From contig OY754970.1 in NCBI GenBank assembly GCA_963576475.1, positions 27,896,591 through 27,960,590 of the forward strand: 64,000 nt of DNA, in the 5' to 3' direction. Shown piece after piece: positions 11,536 to 22,475 of this stretch. The notes under the pieces are model-generated. The model was given only the letters and a program-made list of their open reading frames with translations. It had not been told where the DNA came from and ran no database searches. Each line of letters begins with the position of its first letter. Within the stretch, counting starts at the first letter, position 1. This stretch comes from Molanna angustata. Taxonomy: Eukaryota > Arthropoda > Insecta > Trichoptera > Molannidae. Position numbers and translations under genes: made by a program.

Positions 11536-12553
11536 ATAGATACGTTTACATATAATATAAGTAAATGTACATACATACGCTACGCATTCAAGCGTATGCA
11601 TCCTTCTTTCTCTCTTTCCAAACACAATATTTCATTATGAGTCATTAACACACAACAAAAATTGTGAAAATAAATTATTTGTTGAAAAAATTGATTGTAA
11701 TATAATCTAAGTTTAAGATTGTAATATATAAAAAAAATTGATTGTTATATATAATCTAAGTTTCTATTGTATGTTTTATTTCAAGAAATCCTTAATATTT
11801 TGACTAATATTAATATGAGGCAACGAAGAATGTTATGAACATAAATTATTCTGATGTATATTTGTAGCTAATATAATTCATCTTAGAAATATTCTTCCAA
11901 TGATGAATATGTCTAAAAGAATTGACCATTCCAGGTTATATAGTTAGACCATCTGCTCACATGTCAGATATCGAAAATATTGAACGTAAATGAAATTATT
12001 CACTACAAAAATATTGAATAGGCTTGTTGTTTTACCTATCCTTTTTTTGTCAGTTTTCAATAAAATCCATGAATAAATTAATATAAAAACAAACTATAAT
12101 TTCTTTTCATTTAGTAGTTCCTATGATTTAATTATCAAATTATCATTATTTTAGTAATTATGATATTTTATATGCATATTTTAATAGAGAGGTAGTTAAT
12201 AAGGATGCTACGTAAATAATATGATGTAACCACACACCATCAAAGTTTTGTAAAGTTTAATAGTTTTCTCATGTGTCTCGTTCTATCTCGATAGTGTGAG
12301 AGAGACGCAATAGTCTTCCCGTGAAACCACTGCATCTAATTCGATTTCCTCTGTTGGCAACGTGAGCATATAAACACAACGGTGCAGTCAACCTTGCACA
12401 TGCATGCGTTTTACGTACTTTAACTATCTAACAACTATGCTTTTCACATATACTCATTTTATGTACTGTATTATATTAAATATAAATGATGCCCTACCAT
12501 TCATAATTTTTCTTCTCTCACATATTTGTGAACGCCGAGTGCACATAGTGACG
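11536..12553. other. No gene recognised
   Basis: A/T-rich, with a short local duplication around 11685-11765 (repeats of TTGATTGT and ATAATCTAAGTTT). A slightly GC-richer segment at 12230-12410 has no open frame. Confidence 0.4.
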
Positions 12554-12561
12554 TTCTAGGC

Positions 12562-14097
12562 CAGGGGTGGCGAACCTAGGGCACGCGTGCCCGAGGTGGC
12601 ACGTTTGATAATTTGGATGGCACGCGAAGGATTTCTAAGTTAATTTTTAAATTTAAAATATTAAATTTTAATTGAATAATCCGTGAATTATTAATTAAAG
12701 AATTGATCAGTTTAATATCATCAGCAACAACAACAAAAAGAATCGATATTTGCAATGCAGTTGTAAAAGCACTCACTGAAAGAGGAATAGATCTTTCCAA
12801 AGTTGTATCAGTAACAACAGAATGTGCTCTCCGTATGACTGGAGAGGAAAATAGTTTTATCAGTTTATTTACTGAACGCATTGGACATTCCGTTCTGGGC
12901 TTTCATTGCATTATACACCAGCAAGTTTCATGCTCAAAGCACGGATTTCAGTCACTGGACAAAATTGGTCAATTTAATATCTGCACGCGGATTAAACAAA
13001 AGAAAATTTTTAGAATTATTAAATGAGGTAAACTCACTATATAAAGATTTACTTATGTACCACAATGTGCGATGGTTAAGTCGTGGAAAAGTTCTTCAAA
13101 GATTTGTCGAGTGTTTGGATGAAGTTAAGCTTTTTTTAATTAATGAGAATCTCATTGAAAAATATAACGAGTTACTAGACGTCGAATGGCTTTCAAAATT
13201 AATGTTTTTTACTGATTTGTGCTTCCATTTAAATAAATTAAATATTAAACTGCAAGGTGTTAACAAAACAATTATTGTTATGTTTGATTTAATCAAAGCA
13301 TTTCAAGCAAAATTACAAATTTTCGATCGTGAAGTAACACCTTCAAATATTTCCCAAATACAGAAAATAAATTGCAGAAGAAAAGCCAGATCAAATCAAA
13401 TTAACAAAAGAATTTTCTGTAGTTATTCAACCAATAATTAACGAGTTTTCTTCAAGATTTAAACAATTCAGGACGATTGAAAAGACTTCAAAATTTATTT
13501 TATATCCAGACACACTATTAGCAGATGACTTCAATTTGGAGGTTTTCGAATGGTTAAATCTAGAAGACATTGAAATGCAATTTATCGAATTCCAATCGAG
13601 TTCGATATGGAAACAAAAAATTGTTGATTAGAGAAAGTGATCGATTAACGAACATAATTAATAAAAATGCAGAAGAAGAAATAATGAGAACTTGGAACGC
13701 CATTCCAGAAGTCTTTAACGATTTAAAAAAACTATCGAGAGCAATATTATCAATTTTCTTATAATTATTTAGTAATTATTTTCAGAAATAAATTTCATAA
13801 AATGTAATATACAAGGAATAGAATGACTGATGAATCCAGTTGGTCGTGTGTATTACTAAAAGTGGCGAAATATGAACCAGATATTAAAAAATTGTCATCG
13901 AATGTACAACAGAAAAAATCTCATTGATTAATAACTAATGCGTACTTTTATTGATTACGATTTTATTTTTAAGAAAATTCAGAAAAAAACTCATTTTTTA
14001 TTTTGTTTATTTTTTCACTGCTTAGGCACGCCACACAATCGAGAAATAATATTTGAGGATTTTCGGTACGCGGACCCAAAAAGGTTCGCCACCCCTG
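12562..14097 (+). mobile_element. hAT DNA transposon, internally deleted, with 16 bp TIRs
   Basis: Perfect terminal inverted repeats CAGGGGTGGCGAACCT lie at 12562-12577 and, as the complement, at 14082-14097. They are flanked by 8 bp target duplications TTCTAGGC (12554-12561) and CTCTAGGC (14098-14105), identical at 7 of 8 positions. The length of target site and the CAGGGG terminus are typical of hAT elements related to ZBED5/SCAND3-type proteins. At 1536 bp it is too short for a full transposase and encodes only the C-terminal half, in broken frames. It sits at the left edge of a MITE-like repeat (14102-14597). Confidence 0.92.
12680..13765 (+). pseudogene. hAT transposase remnant (ZBED5/SCAND3-like), multiple frameshifts
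   Basis: Frame 1 (about 12690-12945) reads RIDICNAVVKALTERGIDL, then a VTTECALRMTGEEN block and GHSVLGFHCIIHQ. Frame 2 (about 12945-13365) reads LVNLISARGLNKRKFLELL, YHNVRWLSRGKVLQRFVE and DLCFHLNKLNIKLQG. A third frame (13365-13600) gives IQPIINEFSSRFKQF, followed by a C-terminal stretch with EEEIMRTWNAIPEVF. VRWLSRGKVL and GFHC..HQ are hallmarks of the hAT-type domesticated-like transposases. The N-terminal BED zinc finger and the first catalytic Asp region are missing, so the copy cannot encode an active enzyme. Confidence 0.88.
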
Positions 14098-14101
14098 CTC
14101 T

Positions 14102-14597
14102 AGGCTGTTCAGAATGACCGGAAACAGACGCTTGAAAGACACTCTGTCGCGTTCAGATTGAACATCGAGTGTACGCTCCAAACGCTCTGTAAAATCGTCG
14201 GATGAAAAACGCTCTGACAGTTATGGTATTTGTTGACTTCTATTTTATCGGTGGTAAGATGAATTTTTGTGGTTTCTATTATGTCAGTTGACCTTATTTT
14301 TTATGATGACAATTTGCATTCACAAAGAGGTTAATTTATAAAAATATCATTCATAAGTTTCCAAGGTCGTAGAGCATTATCTACTCCACTGCCCAATTGT
14401 CGTCTTTCGATGAAAATATAAGCATAAAAGACACATGTATGATAAATGACATTTGACATTTAAAACGCCCGAAGCTGCGTTCAGATTGAAATGCCGCTCG
14501 AAAGCGTTAAGTGAGATGGCTGTGAAAAACGCCATAATCTGCAAGTTCACAGGTACATACGACACTCGACGTCGAGTATTCTATCTGAACACAGCCC
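14102..14597. repeat. MITE-like element with GGCTG(TG)TTCAGA ends
   Basis: The left end reads GGCTGTTCAGAATG (about 14103) and the right end, complemented, GGGCTGTGTTCAGATAGAAT (to 14597), an imperfect inverted pair. Internal words CGTTCAGATTGAA recur at about 14151 and 14481. It is non-coding and of unknown superfamily, possibly PIF/Harbinger-like. The hAT at 12562-14097 lies immediately to its left, its target duplication overlapping the terminus. Confidence 0.6.
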
Positions 14598-14630
14598 TGT
14601 CAATCCATTAAACGAATATCATTATTTAGC

Positions 14631-14660
14631 TGATTGGTAACCAAAGGGGTTACCAATCAA
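14631..14660. repeat. Perfect short hairpin
   Basis: TGATTGGTAACC and GGTTACCAATCA are complementary around a few-base loop (AAAGG). Its function is unknown; it lies between the MITE-like element and the (AC)n array. Confidence 0.6.
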
Positions 14661-14681
14661 AAGTAATTATTTAGTTTAGCT

Positions 14682-14985
<304 letters not shown>

Positions 14986-15096
14986 ATTAATTGATTCTTT
15001 ATATTTAATTATTAATTTATTGTGATTAATTATAAATTATTTATTCTTAAATTATTTTTAATCAAATTAATTCATTTGAGTTATTAATTTATTGTA

Positions 15097-15290
15097 ATCA
15101 AGTCGACCGAACACCGTGGCACAGCCGTTCGGCTTAGGTGCGTCCTGGGTTCGGTCCCCAGCAGTGTAGAAATATATATTTATTAATTTCTCACGCAAAT
15201 ATTGCATTTTTGGACTGGAAAAACTACTTAATTGGAAGAAATTGCCATACGGCAATAAACTCACTACTTGCGCATTAATAAATTATTATT
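15097..15290 (+). mobile_element. tRNA-like SINE, family B, copy 1
   Basis: The head has GTGGCACAGCCGTTCGGC (A-box-like) and GGGTTCGGTCCCC (B-box-like). The body ends in AATTGGAAGAAATTGCCATA followed by CGGCAATAAACTC, a small hairpin tail of the kind shared between SINEs and partner LINEs. Degenerate relatives lie at 16430-16610, 10440-10495 and 34092-34160. An inverted family A SINE abuts it on the right. Confidence 0.7.
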
Positions 15291-15294
15291 TTTT

Positions 15295-15480
15295 TTATTT
15301 AAAAAAATAATGTCTTTGTCAAACAAGTGCATTAACATGTTCCTACATTCCCTAAATTAAGCATAATATTGATTGTCTTATAAGTGAATCGGTCGAGGCA
15401 GGATTCGAACTCGCGACCACTGGATTACTTGCCCAGACCAATCTAATTTACCTCAATTCTTTAGCCAGTTGACCAAACTG
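15295..15480 (-). mobile_element. tRNA-derived SINE, family A, copy 2 (minus)
   Basis: On the plus strand it reads GTCGAGGCAGGATTCGAACT, the complement of the family A B-box region, then CACTGGATTACTTGCCCAGA for the anticodon-like arm. The tail (complement of TTTGACAAAGACATTATT) faces left. The 5' part is more diverged than copy 1. Confidence 0.75.
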
Positions 15481-16425
15481 CGTACTTCCCTCCATTTTCA
15501 AATGTGAATGTTGGTAAATATTATATCCCTGTACACATAATGTATACAGTGAGTCAGTTAGTTATCAAGCGAATGAGTGGATAACGATTAATCCATTTTT
15601 CCAGTCAAACGCCAATCATAGCTCGTAAAGTAGGCAATATGATTTGTGACACAAAGTAAATCCCGCGTCCATTTCACGGTTGACACCACACCACAGAGCA
15701 CAGGGCTAATAATATACCACCTTTGCACAGTCCCTTTCCTACCCTGGCACAGCGTCCCTGTACCCCCTACCAAATTCCCATCACCAACCCCATAGTATAC
15801 CTCCTTCCAACTCCTTCCATCCCGAGGCGCAGAATCTACGTTAGTGTGAAGACTTCATTGCGTTATTTATAAGTGTAAACATTAGCATTTTCTAATGAGA
15901 GTTATACCTTCCTTAAAATTTCTTAATTATTCAGAAACTTGCCTGAATGAGAACACAATCTTACTCAAATTACAGTTTTCATTATATGATTACAACGATT
16001 TTTTTGAATTTGGAGATTTTTGTTAGATAGTCTTCTTCTTGTTGTTATTTCATTAGGCTAAGGGCCTGTTTTATACTGGCTATCTTTGGGATCCTATATT
16101 CGGACATGCGCCTGACGTGTTCGTTCTACCTTCTTCTTTGACGCCCCCATCTTACGATGTCCGCAGCTTCGCAGATTCTTCGTAGATCGTTAGATAGAAT
16201 TGAAATGTATTATTGTGTATGAGCTAATAACAAATAACTATGTACATAGTTGTCCCGATTAAGACCGTTTATTTTACTTTAATACGGACATTTTTTGACA
16301 AAACTTCAAAGCGACATTTTTTGACAAATTATTAATTACTTCACTTTGGTATATAGAACAATTTTTTAATGTTATACATTTCTTTTCATTTCCTGGCTTT
16401 CTTCAAAACGTCTTCACATGAAACC
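15481..16425. other. No gene recognised
   Basis: A less AT-rich piece at 15640-15850 (CCATTTCACGGTTGACACCA, CCTACCCTGGCACAGCGTCC) has no supported frame. At 16030-16195 the words CTTCTTCTTGTTGTTA and GACGTGTTCGTTCTACCTTC resemble a decayed LINE 3' region on the minus strand. That assignment is weak. Confidence 0.35.
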
Positions 16426-16429
16426 AGTT

Positions 16430-16610
16430 TTACCAAAGCATTTCGTCCTCCATGGAATTGTGAATAGTCTTTTAACTTTGACGTCCTTGGTCCGATTCCG
16501 AACAACAGAAAAACTTTTAAAATAATTTCTCGCGCAATTATTGTTTCCCTGGAGCTTGAAATACTAGTTAATTGGAAAATGAAATCATCAATCTGTAAGG
16601 ATGTTTTAAA
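16430..16610 (+). repeat. Degenerate family B SINE, copy 2
   Basis: CTTGGTCCGATTCCGAACA (B-box relic), AATTTCTCGCGCAATTATTG and ACTAGTTAATTGGAAAATGA follow the order seen in the better copy at 15.1-15.3 kb. Confidence 0.55.
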
Positions 16611-16705
16611 AATTGTTACGTATTATTATGACTTTATTATTTGATTTTTTTCCAATAAAAGTAGAAATCATGATAATTGTCAGAATTGTGAATTTTTGTT
16701 TCAGT

Positions 16706-16940
16706 CTTTGTCTATGTTTATACCAATTTTCAGCGTTCTAGCTTTTATGGTTTCTGAGATATATGGAAAAATAAACCAAAATTTCAAAAGTTGGTAACCC
16801 CTGACTGAAACAAAAAATCACAATTATGAGTAAAAAAGTTTTGAGTCAACTTTTGAAATTTTGGTTAATTTTTCCATATATCTCAGAAACCATAAAAGCT
16901 AGAACGCTGAAAATTGGTAATAGACAAATAAAAAATCTCA
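16706..16940. repeat. Inverted repeat of ~90 bp arms, related to family C
   Basis: The left arm (about 16706-16797) contains CCAATTTTCAGCGTTCTAGC and TTTATGGTTTCTGAGATAT. The right arm (about 16850-16940) is its reverse complement. They are separated by about 50 bp. The same arm sequence occurs once, uninverted, at 9310-9400. The structure is a head-to-head duplication of that repeat piece. Confidence 0.85.
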
Positions 16941-17400
16941 AATTTAATTTTTCAAAAAAATTCCAGTATTTCTCAAACATTTTTAATTAAGAAAAATATT
17001 TTTTTTATGACAAATTTATGTTTTTAACTGCCTATATTTACAAAGTTTTTAAAAATACCGAAAAAAGCCGAAACACCCCATCTAGATAATTTAATTTTCT
17101 ATAAAAAATATTAATATTGTATTAGCAAATCTCAATTTTTCTCTAACAATTTTTATAAAAAATGAATTTAGTGACGACATTGCTTCAAACAATTTGTTGG
17201 TAGTCGCTTATATTTTATTTTATTTTATTTTATTTTTTAATTAACACATACAACATTAGATAGTTTATTACATGGATTAATACATATGATACATCAATCT
17301 AATGTCAGTTACATGACATGTGTCAAATACATTTTGGTTTGTGTGTGTAGTGTAAGTAGTAAAGTATTTTTATTATTTATTTATTTAATTATTATTCCGC

Positions 17401-17511
17401 TTATGTAAGAGAGAGGGTGTGTATATGTATGTGTGTGTGAGGGTGTGTGTGTGTGTGAGGGGTGTTTGTGTGTGAGGGTGTGTGTGTGTGTGAGTGTGTG
17501 TGTGTGTGTGT

Positions 17512-17550
<39 letters not shown>
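17401..17550. repeat. Imperfect (TG)n tract
   Basis: About 150 bp of TG repeats interrupted by AGGG and AT steps, within the 3' UTR of the minus-strand LINE. Confidence 0.9.
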
Positions 17551-17551
<1 letters not shown>

Positions 17552-17589
17552 GAGAGTATGTGGACTTAAGAGTGATGGGCCATGGTTAG

Positions 17590-18405
17590 CTATTGTTTTC
17601 AAAATTATCTATTTGGGATATTTTCCGTCGATATTCGTTTGGGGAGTCGTAAAAAATGTCCAAGTTTAAAATATCCACATACTTTGTGTAAGCATCCATG
17701 GCCCTATTGATCGGTGAATTTATTGCAGCATTTGTTTTATAATATTTGCATTTAAATAATGGTGTATGTGTTGTACGTCTTATAGGAATATTAAAGTCAA
17801 TAAGTGTGAGTATATCGGCGGAGTCTATATGGTTATTTAAAACATTATAAATAAAAGATAAATCAGTCATTGTTCGTCGGTTCGCTAAACTTTGAATATT
17901 ATTAACCGTTGTATTATTGTTGTATTTATAGTTGAGTCGTTTCAAAAATTTGCGTTGGATATTCAATATTTTTTATATGGATTTTATACAGCGGGTTCCA
18001 AATAAATGATGCAAACTCCAGTGTACTTCTGACTAGTGAGAAATATAATATTTTTAATGTTTGCGGATTTTTAAAAGATGGTACTATTCTAAATATGAAT
18101 CCAAGTAGTTTGTATGATTTTGTAATAACAGTGTTTATATGTTGAGTAAGGGTAAGTTTAGCATCAAGGTGCACTCCAAGGACTTTACATTCATTTTTAT
18201 GTTTTATGTTCACATTATCTAGAGTGTAATTGTGGTAAATTTTATTCCTTTTTCTTGTGTACGATATGACAAAACATTTAGAAGCATTCAGAGAGAGGTA
18301 GTTATTTTTACAGTAAATCATAAGTCTGTCTAGATCCGATTGAAGAGCGCAACAATCGGCAGCCGACTTAATTTCTTTGTATATTTTCATATCATCTGCA
18401 AACAC
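17590..18405 (-). pseudogene. LINE reverse transcriptase, C-terminal fragment
   Basis: The minus-strand frame opens at the RT catalytic box FADDMKIYKEIKSAADC, continues with SDLDRLMIYCKNNYLSLNAS, KCKVLGVHLDAKLTLTQHI-like spacing and LVRSTLEFASFIWNPLY, as in insect Jockey/CR1-type LINEs. It then breaks near 17965, where the frame shifts and resumes as NIQRKFLKRLNYKY. Only the residues after the first half of the palm remain, so no activity is possible. The family usually has Y or F before ADD, and both aspartates are kept. Confidence 0.85.
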
Positions 18406-19039
18406 AGATGTAAGAAGATTTAATAGTTTGATATGTACCTACTTAATATCCAAACATACATACAGAACCATCATGCTGTTTTCATATTCCGGGTAGGAAA
18501 AGAGGACTGACCTCCATACTGTCCTATCTTGACATACATACCAACATATGTTAAAATTTTCAATAATTCGGATTTATGGGTTTATAGTTTGATTCTTATT
18601 CTTCAACTAAACAATCTATCGCTATCGACAGTTGGATCTCATGTGTTACACGCAACTAGTTATAAAAATTGAATTTAGTGACGACATTGTTTCATACAAT
18701 TTGTATGGAAGTAGCCTACTCACAATATCTAAGAAGCCTTAATAATTTGATACTAATCTCCAAACATACATACCTACATACCATCATGCTGTTTTCACAT
18801 TCTGGGTAGGATCAAAGGACTGACCTCCATACTATCCTATCTTGACATACATACCTAGGTACATGTGTTGTATAGAAAACCAAATATCTTAAAATATTAA
18901 ATAATTTGTATTTATGGGTTTATAGTTTGGTACTTATTCTTCAACTATACATACTATCGCTATCGACAGTTGGATCTCATGTGTTACATGCAACTAGTAA
19001 ATATTTTTTTCTGCCGTAATAAAACCTTCATACGTCATA

Positions 19040-19550
19040 TTTTAATCCGTTTCCACCGGTCGTCATGAAAAATGACCCTGACATCGTTCCTGTTGATTCT
19101 TATACAAAACGACCTTCTGAATCTGAATATGACTTGAATTCGGGAAAAAATTACAAAATAATCAGCAGGAATGGTGCCAGAGCTCACAATTTATTTTCAA
19201 ACCAAAGAGATATTCATATTAATTTACTATTTACTAATATATTGCATTATTTAATCGATGCGTTTGAAATGTGGTGCTGGAGATGTATACTTCGAATTCC
19301 CTGAACAGCGAAGAGGACAAATATATACATCATAAATGAGCTGAAGATCGAGGACAGATAATCCGCCATATGTATCTAACATATAGCCAGACGCGATGAG
19401 AATAACCTTGAAAAGCTGGTTTTTGTTGGAAGATTGAAGAGAAAGAGGGAGATCCTCCACAAGATGGACGGATCAGATTAAGGAAGCAACTGGTACATCG
19501 GTGGTTGAAGTAATGAGGATGGCGGTGGGTCGAGAGAAATGGAAACTTTT
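19040..19550 (+). pseudogene. RTE-like LINE RT tail fragment, interrupted
   Basis: The plus strand reads DAFEMWCWRCILRIP, then after a stop AKRTNIYIINELKIEDR, and later in another frame KLVFVGRLKRKRE and TRWTDQIKEATGTSVVEVM ending GREKW. This is the AFEMW.WRR.LRIPWT ... R..W.D.I block of insect RTE-like LINEs. It is dead through stops and frameshifts. A ~355 bp piece separates it from its apparent 3' tail (19906-20005, GACGAGGAGAAAGGCTGTTC and a GAT-repeat end). Confidence 0.8.
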
Positions 19551-19905
19551 TTTTTATTGTAAAAATAATAAAAAACATAGGTACTACAAAAAGAAAATAA
19601 TGATTCTGAGTCACGCCAAGTCTAATTTCTAGACTTGTCGGCGTGTTCTCAAGACAAATTCTATGTACCTCTATACTTAAAAAAAATAACAACAACATTA
19701 CAATAAAAAGAGACATACAAATGTCACACAAAGATGATCTTCCAAATACACACTCCTTCCTATGTTACAAAATTTATCTATTTTAAATAATAAAAATAAA
19801 TTAAATGTGAAAAAATTAAAATCGTTTGTGATCTGTTAATTATTATATATAAATCCACACCTCAATAGCCATTCCTTGACCAGTCTTTTAAGATTATTTT
19901 TGCTT
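19551..19905 (-). mobile_element. Insertion splitting the LINE tail (probable LINE 3' end)
   Basis: It begins with a T9 run on the plus strand (a minus-strand poly(A)) and contains CCAAGTCTAATTTCTAGACT, a small inverted repeat. It lies between the LINE coding end (GAGAGAAATGG) and the LINE 3' end (ATCTTGATGACGAGGAG). No coding domain was seen. Target duplications could not be fixed. Confidence 0.5.
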
Positions 19906-20005
19906 ACTACAATACATATTTAACATCTTGATGACGAGGAGAAAGGCTGTTCACGACCATTATCAATAAGAAAGACGACACTAATGATGATGATGATGAT
20001 GATGC

Positions 20006-22231
20006 TTGCATTATTTAATAAAACGTCTTTTGAAACGCAGTGTTTCATCCAATATTAATTTATTTTCTCAGTTTGGCTTTTCACATAGGTAAGTATTAAG
20101 TTTTAACGCAAATCTCATCCGCCGCTGGTTGATTCAAACATAGTACATGTAGGTATACAATGGTTTAAGGGTGTATGGGGGCTATATGTTCCACGTCTTC
20201 ACATCATACATCGTGTCTCATAATAATTGCCGCTATATGCAAGTGAGTGCGAGAACATTCTGAGAGAGTCGTTCATTAAGTTTTACATGCGCCATAAAAA
20301 GCGCGGTTCATAATAATAATACATCGCTACGAATACGAGCGCATGAAATCTTAAATTTCAATTCATTGCGACGTTCCTTGAAGCTGTTGCCTTAATTAAT
20401 GCGAACTTAATGTTAAGTATATCCTTAATCATCATTTGCATTTGTATCTGTTTCAAGAGTAAATTAAATTGATGGATGTTAAATTTATAAAATGAAATCT
20501 GTAATTAATAAAAGTAACCGAATGTTTTAGAGTTTATTATTGTGTTTATTTTGTTTTTGTTGTCGGTGTTCATTTTGTTTAAATATTATTGTAGTTTTGA
20601 AAAATATAATCTGATTGACCATAATCAGACAAAACGGTTAAAGAAATCGATATTTGTGGATCCCTAATTAGTGTTTTTTTATGAAACTCGTTGTTAATTG
20701 AAATGAATTAAGGAGGCTTCGATATTTTGATAGATAAATAGATTTATTCTACTGGAACATCTAATGCAACCATAACACTATATTAAGTCGTTCGTTATTC
20801 ATGTGTGGTATGTGACCAAATTTATCTTCGTAGTGTTTTTACTTTCACATTTGTTCCATATTTTGTCATTTATCGTGCTATCGCATAACCTTGAAAGCGA
20901 TCTTATCTTTATGGCATTTAATCCGTTTTTATGGCAGCACATATTTTGCCAACTCTATTTTAATCATAATCAATACAACTTTCTTAAGGGTTAGGATTAC
21001 TCGTCGACGAGTGAATAAAGTATGATAAAATATAATATAATGTATTATACTACTCCCATTCTATAGCTCAGTTAAACATGTCGAAATCGGTATTGCAAAA
21101 TTGCATGGAAGTGCAACGTTTTAAGTTAAAATATATCAATAAATCACTTGAAATGACACCCGGCTTTTGAGCTATCAATTTACTCAGTGCTGTGACTTGT
21201 TCGGACAGTGTGTTCTCATATTCGACATGCATTTAGTATGTTTTCATTAAAATCTTCGTTCTCACACACGTTTGTACAACAAAGCAAACTACGTTCGGCT
21301 CGTTTTATCCCGTTCAACAGACACACTGTCCGAAGTAAATATTGTGCCAAAGAGATCTTGTGTGGGTTAGGTACCTACCTACTACCTACATCCTGGTGGG
21401 TGAAGGGTAGGGAAGGGGAGTAATGCAAACTCATCAGCAGCCAAGCAATATATTATCCGTGAGGTTTCCAGCAATGAGCCGCAGCCCGTTAGAATATAGT
21501 AGGGAGATGGGATGGGGTATAAGGTGGTTCAGTTCTCCCTGCAAAAACTTGCCCGTAACGTTTTGTCTGCCGCTAACCCCGCGCGCCAATCTCCCCAGAC
21601 TACCTGAAACGTTATCCAGATGCCGTCAGTACGTGTATATTGTTTATTAGGTTTCATAATTTCCAACATATTTTATTAATTAAGATCAAGGGAAAGAGTA
21701 GACAAAAATTCACATTAAATCGAATATAACATTAAATTATTATTATCAAGTAATTTAACGAAGATAAAATACATAAATTATTGCTTCGTTTGTTCTACAA
21801 TACCTCTTATGTATTCCTAGACCTATTTTACAGGAGAGCAAAAAAATTTTAAATCTCATATATTTATTTATTTATTTTATTAATGGCGTTTGCCATTTAC
21901 AAGAAGAATTCAAAAGATACAAAATATTATATTATGTATTAAACCCCATTTTTTTATGTTTAACGTTTTATACGTCACACATAAAATATTTTATAATATC
22001 TACTTATTGGATAATGACACCAAAAACGATATATTACAAATTGGGTTAATAGAATTGTGTGTCAGTGCTGAAATATATTTTTTAATCAAACGTTTTATAT
22101 ATTTTTACTCTTTCTTTCTTTGGCACAATGTGAATGAAATGGGTCAAGAAATCAACTTTTTAGTTTAAAATTTATTTTTTAAGAAAGAATTTCATGTCAA
22201 GATAATGTTGATGTGGTAGAAGGTCGGTTTG
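20006..22231. other. No gene; unique-looking DNA with one small MITE
   Basis: At 20160-20420 the composition is mixed and includes TGCGCCATAAAAAGCGCGG, a possible regulatory segment. A GC-richer piece at 21370-21630 (GGTGGGTGAAGGGTAGGGAA, CCGCTAACCCCGCGCGCC) has short open frames without recognisable domains. From about 21845 a TTTATTTATTTATTTTATT tract resembles a complemented LINE tail. No host exon is supported. Confidence 0.4.
21200..21334. repeat. Possible 135 bp MITE with 14 bp inverted ends
   Basis: TTCGGACAGTGTGT at 21200-21213 is the exact reverse complement of ACACACTGTCCGAA at 21321-21334. No target duplication was resolved. Confidence 0.5.
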
Positions 22232-22245
22232 CAGTATCGATGGAT
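22232..22245. repeat. Target-site duplication, 3' side of the full-length LINE
   Basis: CAGTATCGATGGAT directly next to the LINE poly(A). An identical copy lies at 27827-27840. The last base is ambiguous because it could belong to the T run. Confidence 0.88.
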
Positions 22246-22475
22246 TTTTTTTTTTTTTTAATAAGGCACAGCCACCAATAGAGGCGGATTTGTGCTGTAC
22301 AATTTAGATCATAATATATTTACTGTTGAAAAGAAGAGTAAAAACAGAATTCCATTAGATCTCAGAGAAATAGGGGTTTACATTAAATGATTGCAAAAGG
22401 GAAGCATATGTACAAGCAATTAAAGAATTTACAATAAAACATGGTCGAGTGAAAGGCTTAAATTCCTACAATCAG

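Larger units (their letters stand above)
17211..18412 (-). mobile_element. 5'-truncated LINE (Jockey/CR1-like RT) inserted in family D repeat
   Basis: It has a (TTTTA)n start on the plus strand (the complement of an A-rich tail), a TG-rich 3' UTR, then RT coding sequence. It sits between GTGACGACATTG..TAGTCGCTTA on the left and AAGAAGATTTAATAGTTTGA on the right, which are contiguous in the undisturbed unit at 18660-18760. The insertion boundary is accurate to about 10 bp. Only the distal RT and downstream part remain. Confidence 0.8.
17160..19000. repeat. Two ~340 bp repeat units (family D), first one split by a LINE
   Basis: Unit words recur in order: GAATTTAGTGACGACATTG, AACATACATAC..ACCATCATGCTGTTTT, GGGTAGG, GACTGACCTCCATACT, TGACATACATACC and CTATCGACAGTTGGATCTCA ending in CAACTAG. 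They appear at 17160-17208 plus 18412-18660 (unit 1, interrupted) and at 18660-19000 (unit 2). Further copies lie at 40640-40935 (plus) and 62705-63020 (minus). Non-coding. Confidence 0.75.

Noticed and set aside
17381..17602. Open frame of His-Thr repeats
   Set aside because: Product of the (TG)n tract in a LINE 3' UTR.
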